A stretch of 64,000 nt of DNA from Terebella lapidaria (Eukaryota > Annelida > Polychaeta > Terebellida > Terebellidae): the NCBI GenBank assembly GCA_949152475.1, contig OX424562.1, positions 18,538,209 to 18,602,208 on the forward strand, in the 5' to 3' direction. Positions 11,101 through 21,680 of this stretch are shown here, piece by piece. Under the pieces are notes generated by a model that saw nothing but the letters and a program-made list of their open reading frames with translations, ran no database searches and was not told the origin of the DNA. Positions within the stretch are counted from its first letter, which is position 1. Each line of letters starts with the position of its first letter. The position numbers were made by a program, and so were the translations under genes.

Positions 11101-12234
11101 CGACATACAGCCAAAAATGTTGCCGACACCCTGGTGAATCGGTGGATAGTCTACCACGGTGTCCCCAAGGCGATCCATAGCGATCAAGGTACTGAGTTTG
11201 AATCGTCCCTGTTCCGGCATGTTGTGCGTCTACTGGGCGCTAAGAAGATTCGTACGACCCCATACCGACCCCAGAGCGACGGCCAAGTTGAGCGATTCAA
11301 CAGGACGTTGCTCAACATGCTGAGTGCGTTCGTCAGCGATCGTGCAAACGATTGGGACTTGCACCTGCCATATGTGTTAATGGCCTATCGAACCTCAGTA
11401 CACTCGTCCACGGGATGCACCCCACATCTGATGGTGTATGGACACGAGTGTAACTTGCCAGTCGACCTCATGTTTCCGACCTACGACCCTGAGCCTCTAC
11501 CTCCGTGTGGTCCGGAGTATGTGGAGTATCTGCGGCAAGCCATCAGGACGGCCCACGGTTTCGCCCAAGACCATCTCGCAAAAGCGGCAATTCGGCAAAA
11601 GATGGGTTATGACGCCCACGCAAAACCACGACCCCAGTTTCAACCAGGCGAACTGGTCCGGTATTATTATCTGCCACTCACGCAGAATAATAAGTTCGCT
11701 CGGCCCTGGACTGGTCCCTGGAGGATCATCGACCGTGTAACCGAGGTGGATTACCGAATCGCCCTGGTTTCCAACCCTCGGAACACTCGCGTTGTTCATC
11801 TGGATGTGCTCAAGCCATACGAAGGTGATAACCAAGCGGCCCACATTTACTCCGACCCTGTACGACCCACAACGTCGTCAAGTCACTCCGACCCAGAACA
11901 GTCACCCGACCCCATGGGACTTCTCAAGGAGTTCTATTACCCTTGGGAGGTAACAGTCCAAGATCGGCATACTGATTCAGACCAAACAGCAGAGTCTGAT
12001 TCGCAAACGACCCCGGATCGTCAATCGCGATCTCCGACTTCATCCGGCTCAAGTCGACATCGACAACGGAAAAGATCACACATATCAAGTTCCGACACTC
12101 CAAAACCGGCACGCAAGACACGCAGGCAAAAGCCTGTGGTATCTTCCGACCCTGAGACAAGCGAGGCTACGCCCTCGCCTGCACGACCAAATCGACCCAG
12201 ACGCAACGCACGCAAACCGGCCCGCTACAGATAA
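7816..12234 (+). CDS. pol: Pol polyprotein: protease, RT, RNase H, integrase
   Basis: This frame is open from 7816; the first ATG is at 7906, but it is probably made as a Gag-Pol fusion. Domains in order: aspartic protease with DSGA (8206-8217); reverse transcriptase with VDYRLLND, SALDLASGYWQ, MPFGLSNAP and catalytic YLDD (9493-9504); RNase H from about 9930 (DTDASGFAVGGALSQ, ending near HGNADGLSR); integrase with an HHCC zinc-binding region (to CPQCVTRKG, ~10920) and DDE core (TMDILD, SDQGTEF, QVERFNRT); then a GPY/F-type module (GPWRIIDRV, ~11720) and a basic tail ending at TAA 12232-12234. All catalytic motifs are intact. No chromodomain was seen. Confidence 0.96.
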   Translation, partial: RPRSRPSPHLGSLKGCVQNVKLRPRNRPLFMKGCPHRDHSGHHVETVVLKGCHPRPPTAPERTACPRLSGSPTTEDSTPFRVDRNPNCRPFTHTPDDPEIPAVINNSSATNHKCWKLPVHVGNKTIKAVLDSGAQISLLRRDQLRHVPADQRQLRSTSAIIRDVTGQSSPIDGLIDLSIQVGTNHMVVTFCVADIHDDMILGMNFFRQAHAVVNYGEGTIQVHKEILFAHKDIEANVVRMAVRRAVTVPARSEAIVELVPTSRVRVRQHPRIVQPLTTFPEETDLIMGRTLTTLNRQCVKVSVVNPADTGITLTRSDPVAIASPVESVVGALPRPGEEPDPATVDASHYRDLPPHLQEMVDRARLAPEQHRRCANLVHQYQDTFMHPDGQLGRTQVVQHRIDTGNSAPIRQRQRRVPQAQQSIIDEEIDKMLRLGCIEPSDSPWSAQVVLVRKKNGQVRFFVDYRLLNDVTRKDSYPLPNIQDTHDALAGANYFSALDLASGYWQVEVDPSDRPKTAFATRKGLYQFKVMPFGLSNAPATFERLMETILRGYLWTRCMCYLDDVIAYGRTFDQALANLEAVLDRIRSAGLKLQPKKCELFQREILYLGFIVSGQGIRVDPNKVKAIREWPTPCEITDVRAFLGFANYHRRFIKDYAEIAEPLVALTRGECHFTWGPAQRRAFQRLRDALIKAPKLAHPTQNPEDYFILDTDASGFAVGGALSQRVNGKEIPIGFASKTLSRTQRNYCTTYRELLAVVEMVQHYRHYLWGRKFLLRTDHSSLRWLKNYSDADGMLARWLAKLQQYDFRIEHRPGKLHGNADGLSRCHSCKHQDCPGRLVTPPTDPETSSRELPVRRITVVPTQTRADLLDSDSITSPVLPQLVSARQVVRVRALDATLDGQKWLLDYSTQDIVAAQQADPSVGKVRQWMLTGTKPDSREVARQGEEVKTLVSRWNLLALQDGVLVRHIKPDPAGRPVVQTVLPVALRTQVLHQLHDLKIVGHLGIQRTIERVRRRFYWPGLALDVARWCARCPQCVTRKGKPAPKRSPLTQLPTGAPFDRITMDILDTHKITGRGHRYVLVVSDYFTKSTDAFPLRRHTAKNVADTLVNRWIVYHGVPKAIHSDQGTEFESSLFRHVVRLLGAKKIRTTPYRPQSDGQVERFNRTLLNMLSAFVSDRANDWDLHLPYVLMAYRTSVHSSTGCTPHLMVYGHECNLPVDLMFPTYDPEPLPPCGPEYVEYLRQAIRTAHGFAQDHLAKAAIRQKMGYDAHAKPRPQFQPGELVRYYYLPLTQNNKFARPWTGPWRIIDRVTEVDYRIALVSNPRNTRVVHLDVLKPYEGDNQAAHIYSDPVRPTTSSSHSDPEQSPDPMGLLKEFYYPWEVTVQDRHTDSDQTAESDSQTTPDRQSRSPTSSGSSRHRQRKRSHISSSDTPKPARKTRRQKPVVSSDPETSEATPSPARPNRPRRNARKPARYR
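7853..7971 (+). repeat. Three PPT-like words at exact 54-nt spacing
   Basis: TGAAGGGGTGT occurs at 7853-7863, 7907-7917 and 7961-7971. The same 11-mer at 16971-16981 is the polypurine tract by the 3' LTR. Sequence between the copies is not conserved. Confidence 0.9.
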
Positions 12235-13679
12235 CCCCGGCCTTGTTATCTGATTGATATCATTGATGATGAATTATGCATGTCTAATGGACTATGATAT
12301 CATGTCTTTCCCAATAATAATATATTATATTACAATAACAATATATGCATTTAATATGTACAAGATGTCAGTGAGGCAAACTCGTTATATACACACTAGA
12401 TATGATATTATAATTATGATGCTGGTGAAAAATTGGTTGCATTATGATATATGTTTCGACCCCGTATAACATGTACCATTGATCAAGGCGTATGTTACGC
12501 AATGACTAAAATTATCATGTAAAGCTTCCATCCATGTGCCAGCCGAAGAGGATAAAAACCAGTCACACCGTGAGTAAGGCCACTTAGTTGTCGAAGAGGT
12601 GATAGTGTGATTCGTTCCGGAGTATGCGTCGACAGAGCCTCTACTCACTCCATGTAATATTCGGAGGAACGGCCCAGTGGTACGGGAACCAGTCACTATA
12701 TAGCTATCATGCCAAGATGCGGCCTGTCACCAAATTCATCACCCAAATATTCAAAGCGCCGCGGTGTGACCGACCCAGTTCATTGCAATTTCGACCCCTA
12801 CAATATTTGCGGCCCCGTCGTCCTGTGAACTGGCTGAAAATGAACGGAACGATGTCCGCCCCTGTGAGTGATTGATATTCATATCTCCGCCTTTAATAAC
12901 TGTGTGTCGTCTGTGAAACAGCAATTCGACCCCGTAGTTTATTGTGCGCTAATTTGTGGGAGAAGGAACGATAGACTGATAAGTTCACAAGGCACGCACG
13001 AGCGCTAATAAACATTTTAGCTGTTTACAGCACCTACATGAAGTCTCCCCTGATAAAGACAATAGTGAGTCGTCGGGCAAAAAGAGCCCAGTAATTCGAA
13101 CAGTCGACCAGTATAAATAGACAATGTTTCGGAACGAGTTATCCAGGGGACGGCAGATGGACATACGGAAATCTGGACAGTGTGAGGACACCCCTACTGT
13201 CGTAATGGACTGACCCAAGAGGTCAGAGAAGGATCGCTCTGCGTTTCCTTGACGACGGCCCCGCCTTGCTGTGTGTACGCTTGGAACAATGATACATAGC
13301 GTAAAGACGTTTTCTATACAGATAGAGAGCGCCCCCCCGGCCCAGTTCTAAGAATCGAGATGCTGTCAGCATCTTTGTGTACTGCAGTGAAGATTAGCGG
13401 CAATCAGGTCACTTGTGCCTGAGACTTTGAAGGAGAAGGACGGTCTTGAAGTTTCGGCTATTGAAATACGGACTATTGTTACAAAAACTGTGATAATCGT
13501 ATATAATTGACGGCTTGTGAACTTTGTCAGTATTGAAATCCTGGTCACAAGACTTTGGGAAATAATTCGGCATTGTTATCGGCATCTAAACTAGGCTGGT
13601 TTTGAAGAAATCGGGACTTAGTTACAGCCAGCCTAGTTAGTACTTGGGAGTACCTCGACTTTAATTTCGGCCCGTCAGC
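12235..13679 (+). other. Spacer between pol and ORF3
   Basis: About 1.4 kb without a supported ORF. It still contains CGACCC words (for example 12457, 12927) and an internal TATA box at 13112-13119. A splice-acceptor-like end (TTTCGGCCCGTCAG) just before 13679 would suit a subgenomic ORF3 RNA. Confidence 0.6.
13112..13119 (+). promoter_or_regulatory. Possible internal TATA box
   Basis: TATAAATA about 560 bp before the ORF3 ATG. It could drive a separate ORF3 transcript; this is inference from the motif only. Confidence 0.35.
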
Positions 13680-16477
13680 ATGGCTGACAAACCCGGGGAT
13701 GACCGGGAAAATGGCGACCCAGGCGAAAATCGGCCCCGCACAGTCAAGTTGGACGGCGATAATATCACCGTCCAAGTCGTCGACACCGGGGATGAATCGG
13801 ATCATCCCATAATCGTCCCCGACAACGAAGTTTCGTCCGGCCCCGACTCACAGCCTGGCACCGCGATCCAGTCACGCTCAGTGACACGGCGAGTGGATCG
13901 GAGAAAGGAGCGCGACCCAAAACGGCCCGGAACAAGCTGGCGCAACGAGGAGAGCGCCATACACCGAGCCCGACTCCGGACGACATTTTTAACATCGACC
14001 CCGAACGCTTCCGCCGACTCGAGGAGGGCGGAAGTATCGTCCAGCGTGCGATCGAAGCACGACAAGCGGCCCAAGAGGCTCAACGAGTCGCCACGGCGAG
14101 CCGCCAACCCGACCCAACAAATCAAGTGATCGCCCCGATCGCTCCGGCCCCGACTTCACCCGCTTCCAGTTCAGCTGTAGCACGACCTGCGGCCTCCCGT
14201 TCTCCAAACAAGAGAACTTATACTTCTTTTAAGAAGAAACATGGAGCGGGAGCCTGTTTGACATCGAGCAGTTCATCGCGCTCTAGTGGCGGATCTGCTA
14301 TTACGGCCCCGACCTCGACTTTCCGTCGGCAAGTGGCGGAACTGATGGAATTGGTGCCACCTCCCGTGACGCCTTACGGAACTCGGCCCATAGACTGGAA
14401 CAAGGTTCCACTCAGCAAGCGAAATCGGAGCGCTGGATACGGCCATATCCACAACTTCGATGAACAGTCGACCCTGTCGGAGGGAAACCTCCTTACGTTG
14501 GCTCCGCTACAGCGTGGAGACGGTCGCTACGAGTGCCCCTTCTGCATCGGCGAAGAGGAAGGAGCAGGAGAGCGACAGTGGTCCTCCGTACCACGACGCG
14601 GACCTTTCCGGACGGCCCAGAACCTTGATGCACACGTGTTGGCGTATCACTTTCCGTTTCTGCGCTACTTCGTGTGCCCGGCCCGCGACAACTTCCGGAC
14701 ATTGGCCCAGGAGGAGATGTTCCGGCACCTGTCCCAAGCGACCCCGCAACACGTGACGTCATTCCCATTCTACCAGGAGGGACGACTATCGGCATCCGGC
14801 CCCATGCTCGTCAGGTTCGCGCTACGCTGCAGAGTCGACATGCAGCCGAACCCGAATTATCGACCCCCAAGAGTTCCGGCCAACATCCCGATCTTCAGGA
14901 GGGATATTAACACCGTCCTGACGTTCGGCATCTGGCACATGGCGCCAGAGCTCTTTGAGCAATATCCGCCCAACTCGGCCCCGGAAGTGCAACAGGTACT
15001 CCGTCGACTGGAGTACAATCGTGCTTCGACCCCGGCAGACGAGATTCGGCTTACCCGCATGGTCAGTGACATCGAGACCATGAACACGCGGGTTCGAGTA
15101 CGACGACCCAGCACGATCTCCTTTGTCCGGCCCATCAGCTACCAGACGACATCAGTGAGTACGGCGGAGGAGGTCCCGACAACGACTACCGGTGTTTCGG
15201 CCTCGGCAGTCGTCACGACGGCTTCGTTCGCGACAGTGGCATCGCCAGCGATAACCCGACCGGTCACCACAGTGACATCCTCGACCCCGTCCAGAGCTCG
15301 GCCTTCGGACATTATACCCAGGCGGATGGTGGTGGAGTGGCCCACGGCTTCTAACGTCACGGACTATCGAGTCCATGAGGGATTGGTCCCTCCACCTGAG
15401 GAGTATCCGCCACTCCCAAGTCGACCCCTGAATACCACACCGGTATCTTCATCACCCGGCAAGGAGACTCCTGAACCAAAGAGTCCAGCTGAGGATCGGC
15501 CGCCTCCACTCAGGGAGATCACACCCGGGTCTCCTGCACGTACGTCCCCGACACCGTTTTCGACCCCGGAATCCTCACCAGAGCCTTCGCGACGGATGGT
15601 GGAACCTGTCTCGCTCCCGCCGTACCTCACGGAAGAAGTGGAGCCTCTGCGCTCCGTCCCGACACGCGGCACTGATAGAGATCGGCCCCGACTCCAAGTA
15701 GACGACCCGGAACAGCTTGAGTCGCTCCACAGGGACCTCGACGAGCGTCTCCCGTTTCATGGGTCTGGCGAGTTTGCGGCCGACTTTCAATTTTTGCGGC
15801 AACACGGCAGACGTCTGGCGACCCGTTCGCTTCCCGGCCTGCAGGCGTTACCCGGCCAGAACCCCGACCTCAGGGACTTCCTGCGGGATGAGGACGCCCA
15901 GCGGCTTCCGAACTACCTCGGGTTTCACGAGGACTTTTGGACGGCTCGTCTCGAACAGGCCGCCCATAACGCCGACCCCTTGCTCTTGCCGTCAGAACCG
16001 GAGGAGCACCTTCCGACCCTGTCACTCGCCCACGCTGATGACCTAGCGCATCAGTACCTTCGACTCATTCGTCGGGAGTACTTGTCGGCCCTGGATCATC
16101 ACATCAGGCAGGCAGAGTACAACGGCCTGTCTGTCGGCTTTGGGATGGGGGCTCTGCATGAGCGCCACCAGCCCACGTTCCCGGACGCTCTGTTCGAGGA
16201 GAACCTTCGACTTCGAGTCCGCGTGACCCAGTTGGAAGATCAAGTCGCCAACCACCAACAGGAGATCGCTCGACTTCGAACCACTTCGACCCCGACCCCA
16301 TCGGAAGCACCAGCTTCGTCGGCCCCGACCACTCCGACCATCCCGGGAGAGCTATTGGCCACAATCGTGTCGATCCTGCCAAGATTGCCCCCGGACGAGC
16401 AGCTACAAATGATGCGGCAGGCATCGCCAGCGACCCCGCCTCCTCCCGCCAGCAGGCGTGAACGGGAAGAGAAATGA
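13680..16477 (+). CDS. ORF3, novel Cys/His and coiled-coil protein made by -1 frameshifting (~932 aa)
   Basis: The ATG at 13680 has an excellent context (A at -3, G at +4). The zero frame runs 81 codons to the heptamer C CCA AAA at 13916-13922; if no shift occurs it stops at 14127-14129 (149 aa). A -1 shift enters a frame open from 13763 to TGA 16475-16477, adding 851 codons. After the shift come an acidic/helical stretch (FRRLEEGGSIVQRAIEARQA), a C-X2-C-X29-H-X4-H array (Cys 14534, 14543; His 14633, 14648), further Cys/His to ~14760, a long Pro/Ser/Thr-rich region, a charged segment and a C-terminal coiled coil (LRLRVRVTQLEDQVANHQQE, ~16205-16264). There is no signal peptide or transmembrane segment, so it is not an obvious envelope. 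No homologous family is recognised. Function unknown. Confidence 0.8.
13916..13922 (+). promoter_or_regulatory. Candidate -1 frameshift site CCCAAAA
   Basis: In the zero frame of ORF3 it reads gaC CCA AAA cgg, an X XXY YYZ heptamer, and the -1 frame is exactly the one that stays open to 16477. A hairpin with a perfect 6-bp stem (13938-13943 with 13954-13959) lies 15 nt downstream, a little further than usual. Confidence 0.65.
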
Positions 16478-16970
16478 TTCGACCCTGCACTGTTCGGCCC
16501 TTTGATGCGGCCCCGAGTGACCAAGCAATTCTGGTCACGGCACAAATATATTGTAAATAGTTGTACATAGACTTATCCTAGTCATGGCTTTTCGTTTTAT
16601 ACATGCAATTTAGTTAAGTTTAATCTTCATTTTATTTCAGTTTAATAGACTCTTAAAGTTATAGTTCCGTTTCGCTTTGAAACGTCGAGGAGTTTTGTTT
16701 ATCATTCCATATTATACATTCCATTCTTCATCAGTCATTGTTATGCATGTATTTGTAAATGTATCATCGTAGTGACTAATGACGGACTGACTGCTGACGT
16801 TTATTTTTGACAGTTAGGAATTTTTATTGTATGTAGTGTTTTCGCATTTCGCGCGGCGTGTGTGTGTGAGTGTTTTTGGGTTTGACCTTTAGGACTGCTT
16901 AGCTCTTTTATTGTTTAGTTTTTGGCGACGGTAGGGTCCGGGGAGGGTAATTCCGAGGGCGTAGAATTAA
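16478..16970 (+). other. 3' untranslated part of the element
   Basis: Becomes AT-richer after 16540. No ORF. It ends at the polypurine tract. Confidence 0.6.
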
Positions 16971-16981
16971 TGAAGGGGTGT
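16971..16981 (+). promoter_or_regulatory. Polypurine tract
   Basis: TGAAGGGGTGT, two bases before the 3' LTR. It is the expected plus-strand primer for reverse transcription and shares the 11-mer with three copies in the gag/pol overlap. Confidence 0.7.
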
Positions 16982-16983
16982 TA

Positions 16984-17738
16984 TGTAGTAATTTTAGCGA
17001 CTGTTACTCCCGTCCCTCCCGCGCACTACACATTTCCACAACAAACATTCATTCTACATGACTTACATACAGGACAGGTACACACTATACGATCACAAGC
17101 ATAAACTCCACGTAGTCATGGTTACACACACAGGTCAAACCACGCACCTGCGGCCCCGCTAGTTCAGTACACTCGGCCCCGTTTACTCGACCTTGACCTT
17201 CACATGCACTGACTTCTAAACATAGAACTTGACACACATACTCCACACATCACGTGCACAGATACAGGCATTACAAGTATTGACACGAGCCGGGGAAACC
17301 CACTTTCCCGGTGACATCAGCGCATTGCACCATACATTTGACCTATCACAACACCGCTTACACTTGGCGGGAAATTACACAGACACATGATCCCTCGGCC
17401 CCAGTTATTTGCGCAGTTGAGTAGAAGTGATCAATGAGGACGGTCGCAATATATATTGTAACGAGAAGAACGGCCGTGATCATATAAGTGAAATATAAAA
17501 GCGGATATAACGTGGATATACAAACTGTCATATATATATTAGGACTATAATATTTAGGATACTTCGACTGGGAAATCACCGACGTAGGTGTGAGCGGCCC
17601 CGATTGTGGTGTGTGTGATTGATCATCAGACATTATCACCACAATAAACAGTTTGAATTGAACTGCCGGCTTGTTGGTCTGTAACACAACATCACAGACA
17701 TTCGGCCTGATACGGGCCAGTGAACCGTATTCTTCACA
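16984..17738 (+). repeat. 3' LTR (755 bp)
   Basis: Matches 4319-5073 with no difference noticed; TG...CA ends; followed by the TTAT target duplication. TATA at 17494-17500, AATAAA at 17643-17648. Confidence 0.95.
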
Positions 17739-17742
17739 TTAT
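17739..17742. repeat. Target site duplication TTAT (right)
   Basis: Matches 4315-4318. Confidence 0.85.
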
Positions 17743-20404
17743 ATAATACATATGTAAAGTTCATGCAAATACTGAAGCAATGTGTATGTATGAAGCAATG
17801 TGGACGTATGATATAAACATAATATATCTAAAACTATCATGTGTTGATTCGAATAAGTACTGCGCCAGTCAGGCCTTTAGATTTCAGTTTGATGTCAATA
17901 TTTCAGGAACACTATAAACAAACGAGGAATTATTTCTGAAACAAGCTCATTCAATTCACTATATCACTGGATACGCGATACTAGTAAGAGAAAAAGAAAA
18001 CAAGCATGAAAAAGCATTTAACCAGATTTGCTCTTATGCGAGAGGTATATATATGGGATATGGACCGATCGGTGAATATCAAAAAAACTTCACCGGCTGG
18101 TCTGGTGAATATGTACTTTAATGCAAAGACACGTGACCAGCTTTTAACCAATGACAACGTCGGGATTCTTAGTAGTATATAATAAATTTGGATACTGCCA
18201 TGGAGTTCCCGGCTGGGTATGCTCACGCATTGATATTATGATTTATCCAGGTGCTACGTTATGATTTGCGCTACTCAAAATTCCACTGGCCTAATGGCAC
18301 CCATACAGTCATAATGGTCTCAAGTCATGAGCATACTCGCTTTACCAGTTGTGTACAAGCAGCAGTCAGCAACATGTCTCACAAAGTATTAGATGTCCCG
18401 GCACAAATAATCAGATTTTACGAAATTTCCAAACCAAATCAAGATGTTTAGTTTTTATTATCATAAAAGTCAGTAATCATCAGTTATCATAAGAATAAGA
18501 ACCAATAATGGCTTGCAAATTAGATTTTTTTCATGAGAATAAAAAAAGTAAAATTTCGCTCTTAATAAATAGTGACATTTCATGCCCATCGGTTTCACCA
18601 GATATTTAACAATCAATTAGATATTTTATCAAGTGCAGGTGTACATGTTACTCAAATACGTTTAGTATTTGCCCTCCCATCTCCTCCCGCCCCCACCCAC
18701 AACAAAAGGCACACATCAGTCCACTTCAGCATTTTTTTTACTCCTTTCAAATTGACACAGTCAATAATTTTTATTGAAACAAAATTTCATAAATATAAAA
18801 GGCAAACGACTACAATACGGTGATGTTTGTTTCCACAACCGGGCAGCTGATCATATCCAGGATAGGCGACAGTTATCAGAGAGCTCTATATACATGGTGT
18901 CATTTTCATAACAATGCACGACTGAGTTCAGTTGAATTTTCACAAACAAATTACCACATGGAAAATAGACCTACGTTCTACGTGTTTGCTGTATAAATGT
19001 AATTTACATCGTTCGGTATAATTTCGACGCCTTTTTGATCAGATACTAATTTTCAGCGAACGATCTGGGAACTGATATTCTAAATTTGTATATTTTGAAT
19101 GTTGTCCAGAGCTGGCACGGTGAACGGCTGGCATAAAACACCTTTTATCTCCCATATACAAAATTTGTACACGTGTTTGAATGTATCATGTTCCATGAAA
19201 AGTGTGAACAATATTAAGTAAAATAATACACGCCTACATGTACCATGTGAATTCATAGCGAATGGTACACGAATTAAACTGTTGAATACATTAATTTCAT
19301 TCCGATGTTAGAATGCGTGCATTTGTTTGCAAGAAAATGTCTGTATTAATATAGGTATATATTAGCATCTAATGTAATTTTTGAAGAAAAGAGTGTTCTC
19401 TAAATGCGAACATGTGTTCGATAATTAAAAAAGTGAAAAATGTACTCTTTTCCGCCATTTTATATTGCATAATACCCTAATAACTACACGCAAATCTACT
19501 TTATATCGACTAGAAAATACTTACAACATATCGACAAACATCAACTACCATACGCAATGGACTACATTAATACGTAGAATCACATACTATATATTGCCTT
19601 TGATTTCTAGTATGGGCACAAGTCATTACCATTACAACACTTTCTACCTCTCTACTAACAATGTTGTACCATAAGGATATCACCAAATCCTATTAACTAG
19701 TGTGACTGCAGCACACATGCATGAAATGGTGCTTGCGCTACCATACATTTCTATTTGGATGTCTGGCTATTTCATTACTGCCTATTTAATGGTTGTATGA
19801 GGCATGTCTAGAGTTACAAGTAAACAAAAATCATTGATATCCACATGGATTCGGTAAAACAGCAGGTAGGAGTTACAAACTGGATTTTCGGAATTAAATG
19901 AACAAAATAATTGACATTTAAATTCGTGATATTGAATTTAGAAATTCGTTGATGCAACCCACAAAAAGGAGCAATTCAATTCGTAATAATTTATTGAATT
20001 CGTACATTCATTAAAACCGAACACAAATAAGAGAACACTATATAATTTTTTCCTTGACACATTCATACATAACCAAGACTATCTAATATGTCGAATTTTG
20101 GTTTTATTCGTAAATTCATGTACAGAAGCCAGGGAAAACAGATTTCCCAGAATTGACGGCGCCTAGATCGTCATGCGGTGGTCACGTGACAAAAATACAT
20201 CCCGAACTACTTCGGATGTGTTTAGCACGAAATGGTACGTAATCTTGAATCTCGTGGTATGCTTTTACATATTCTCACTGTGAAAGCTGTTTAATTACAT
20301 AGTATATGTTGTCCATTATTCAACGATTGGCGGCCATTTCGATTTTTTTTTCTTCGGTAAAATATAAGTTATTCTCAAACCGGGTTAATATCCATTTTGG
20401 ACCA
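17743..20404. other. No gene recognised
   Basis: AT-rich spacer. A segment near 18037-18115 resembles the hairpin at 4169-4306 (GCGAGAGGTA, then TTCACCGG and GGTGAATATG). Nothing else supported. Confidence 0.5.
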
Positions 20405-20975
20405 TTTCTATACTCTGATATTTCTAACTCGTTTACACTGTTTTTCGCTGATATTCTTGCGATGCTAACTGCTATTGTTCTATAATTTGACCCACTTCAC
20501 CTGGGAGTCACACGGCAATTATTTACCGAATTTTAGACTTCTATCACGAAAATCGGCCATCTACACCAATGTTAAATTTAGTCAAGTCATTTAATGTCTG
20601 GGTACTCACACAATTTTGTGCATTTGCTCGGTTTTGTAGTGATTCAATCTTTTGAAAGCAACATGTTTATGTACAATACACCCCAATGTGTCTTCTGGTC
20701 TAAAATTACAACATTACATCGATTTTTGATTGATGTAAACAGGATCAAATCCTCGAATATGCTCAGATTCTCGAGATCCCGTTTTTGGCTGAAATTTAAC
20801 ATTGGGGTAGATTGCCAACTTCTTCAAGTATTGCCATAAAAGTCTGAAATGTGGCAGAAAATTGCCGTTTGACTCTCATGTGATGTTTGCCAAGTTATAG
20901 AACGATACGATTCAGCACCGCAAAGATATCATCAAAACCCGGTGTAAACAATTTAGAAAAATCACCCTTCGAAAA
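20405..20975. mobile_element. Foldback/MITE-like element, arms ~190 bp
   Basis: The left arm (20405-20585) recurs inverted at 20770-20975: for example GTTCTATAATTTG, GAGTCACACGGCAATT and CCAATGTTAAATTT have reverse-complement partners in order. The centre is near 20690. One arm recurs at 55180-55390, so it is a dispersed family. No transposase. Confidence 0.75.
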
Positions 20976-21120
20976 AAGACTTGCTTAGATATTGGACTTG
21001 TTGGACTTGCAAAATATTTATCCCTTTTTTTTTTCTTCGCGATGGGAACTGCCACCACTGAGTCTGTACTCCTAGAAAGCTTAAAGATATGGCTTAGATA
21101 TATTGGCACTTTCAAATAAG

Positions 21121-21680
21121 TCATATATGGCGATTTGTGTGGTGACCTTGAATTTGACCTTCAATGAACTTGAAAAGTCAAACCAGCCATTTTTGAGTAA
21201 AAACTGTCACATTTGCATTTTCTCAAAAAGTATCTGACCACTTTTTAGATTTTTATTTCAGCTAATTGGGTACTTGATATTGCATAATTTGCTAGATGGA
21301 GTACCTTGAATCCCATGTGAGGCCCGATCTATACATAGGCCTGAAAGGCCCAAAATGGCATGACATGCACAAATTGGCTTCTGGGGCCAAAACAATTTGT
21401 ACAAAGACTTCAGGTTTGTAACATAATATTATAGTAAGTCTCATTTGGATAATCGTTTGGTGAACTTCCACTTGAATTAAGATGACATCGAGTGGTCGAG
21501 ATTACATTGAGGTAAATATTGCAAATTGACCGAATGACAGACAGAATGCTTGTAGATAGAGCTTAGGTTTGTACTATGTGCATAGGCAGTCACATCAGAT
21601 GGTTCTTTGGATGACCTTGAATTTGGCCTTTAGTGAATTTAACATAATCTCAAAGCGGCAATTTTACTGAAAACTCTGGT
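21121..21680. repeat. Two diverged direct repeats
   Basis: GACCTTGAATTTGACCTTCA at ~21145 and GACCTTGAATTTGGCCTTTA at ~21611 begin similar ~70-bp segments. Probably parts of an old repeat; no ORF. Confidence 0.45.

Larger units (their letters stand above)
4319..17738 (+). mobile_element. Complete Ty3/Gypsy LTR retrotransposon with a third ORF (13,420 bp)
   Basis: Order: 5' LTR, primer-binding site, gag, pol (protease, RT, RNase H, integrase), 1.4-kb spacer, ORF3, polypurine tract, 3' LTR, with a 4-bp target duplication. Integrase following RNase H and the RT/integrase signatures place it in Ty3/Gypsy. It is long for the group, mainly because of a large N-terminal gag extension and ORF3. The two LTRs look identical by eye, so the insertion is recent and possibly competent. 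Its GC content and codon use are far above the AT-rich surroundings. No chromodomain or envelope protein was recognised. Confidence 0.96.

Noticed and set aside
12235..13679. Hidden envelope gene between pol and ORF3
   Set aside because: All frames are broken and no signal or membrane segment is visible.
13680..14129. Separate 149-aa protein as the main ORF3 product
   Set aside because: After about codon 80 the zero frame loses protein-like character while the -1 frame gains it, so I treat it as the unshifted termination product.
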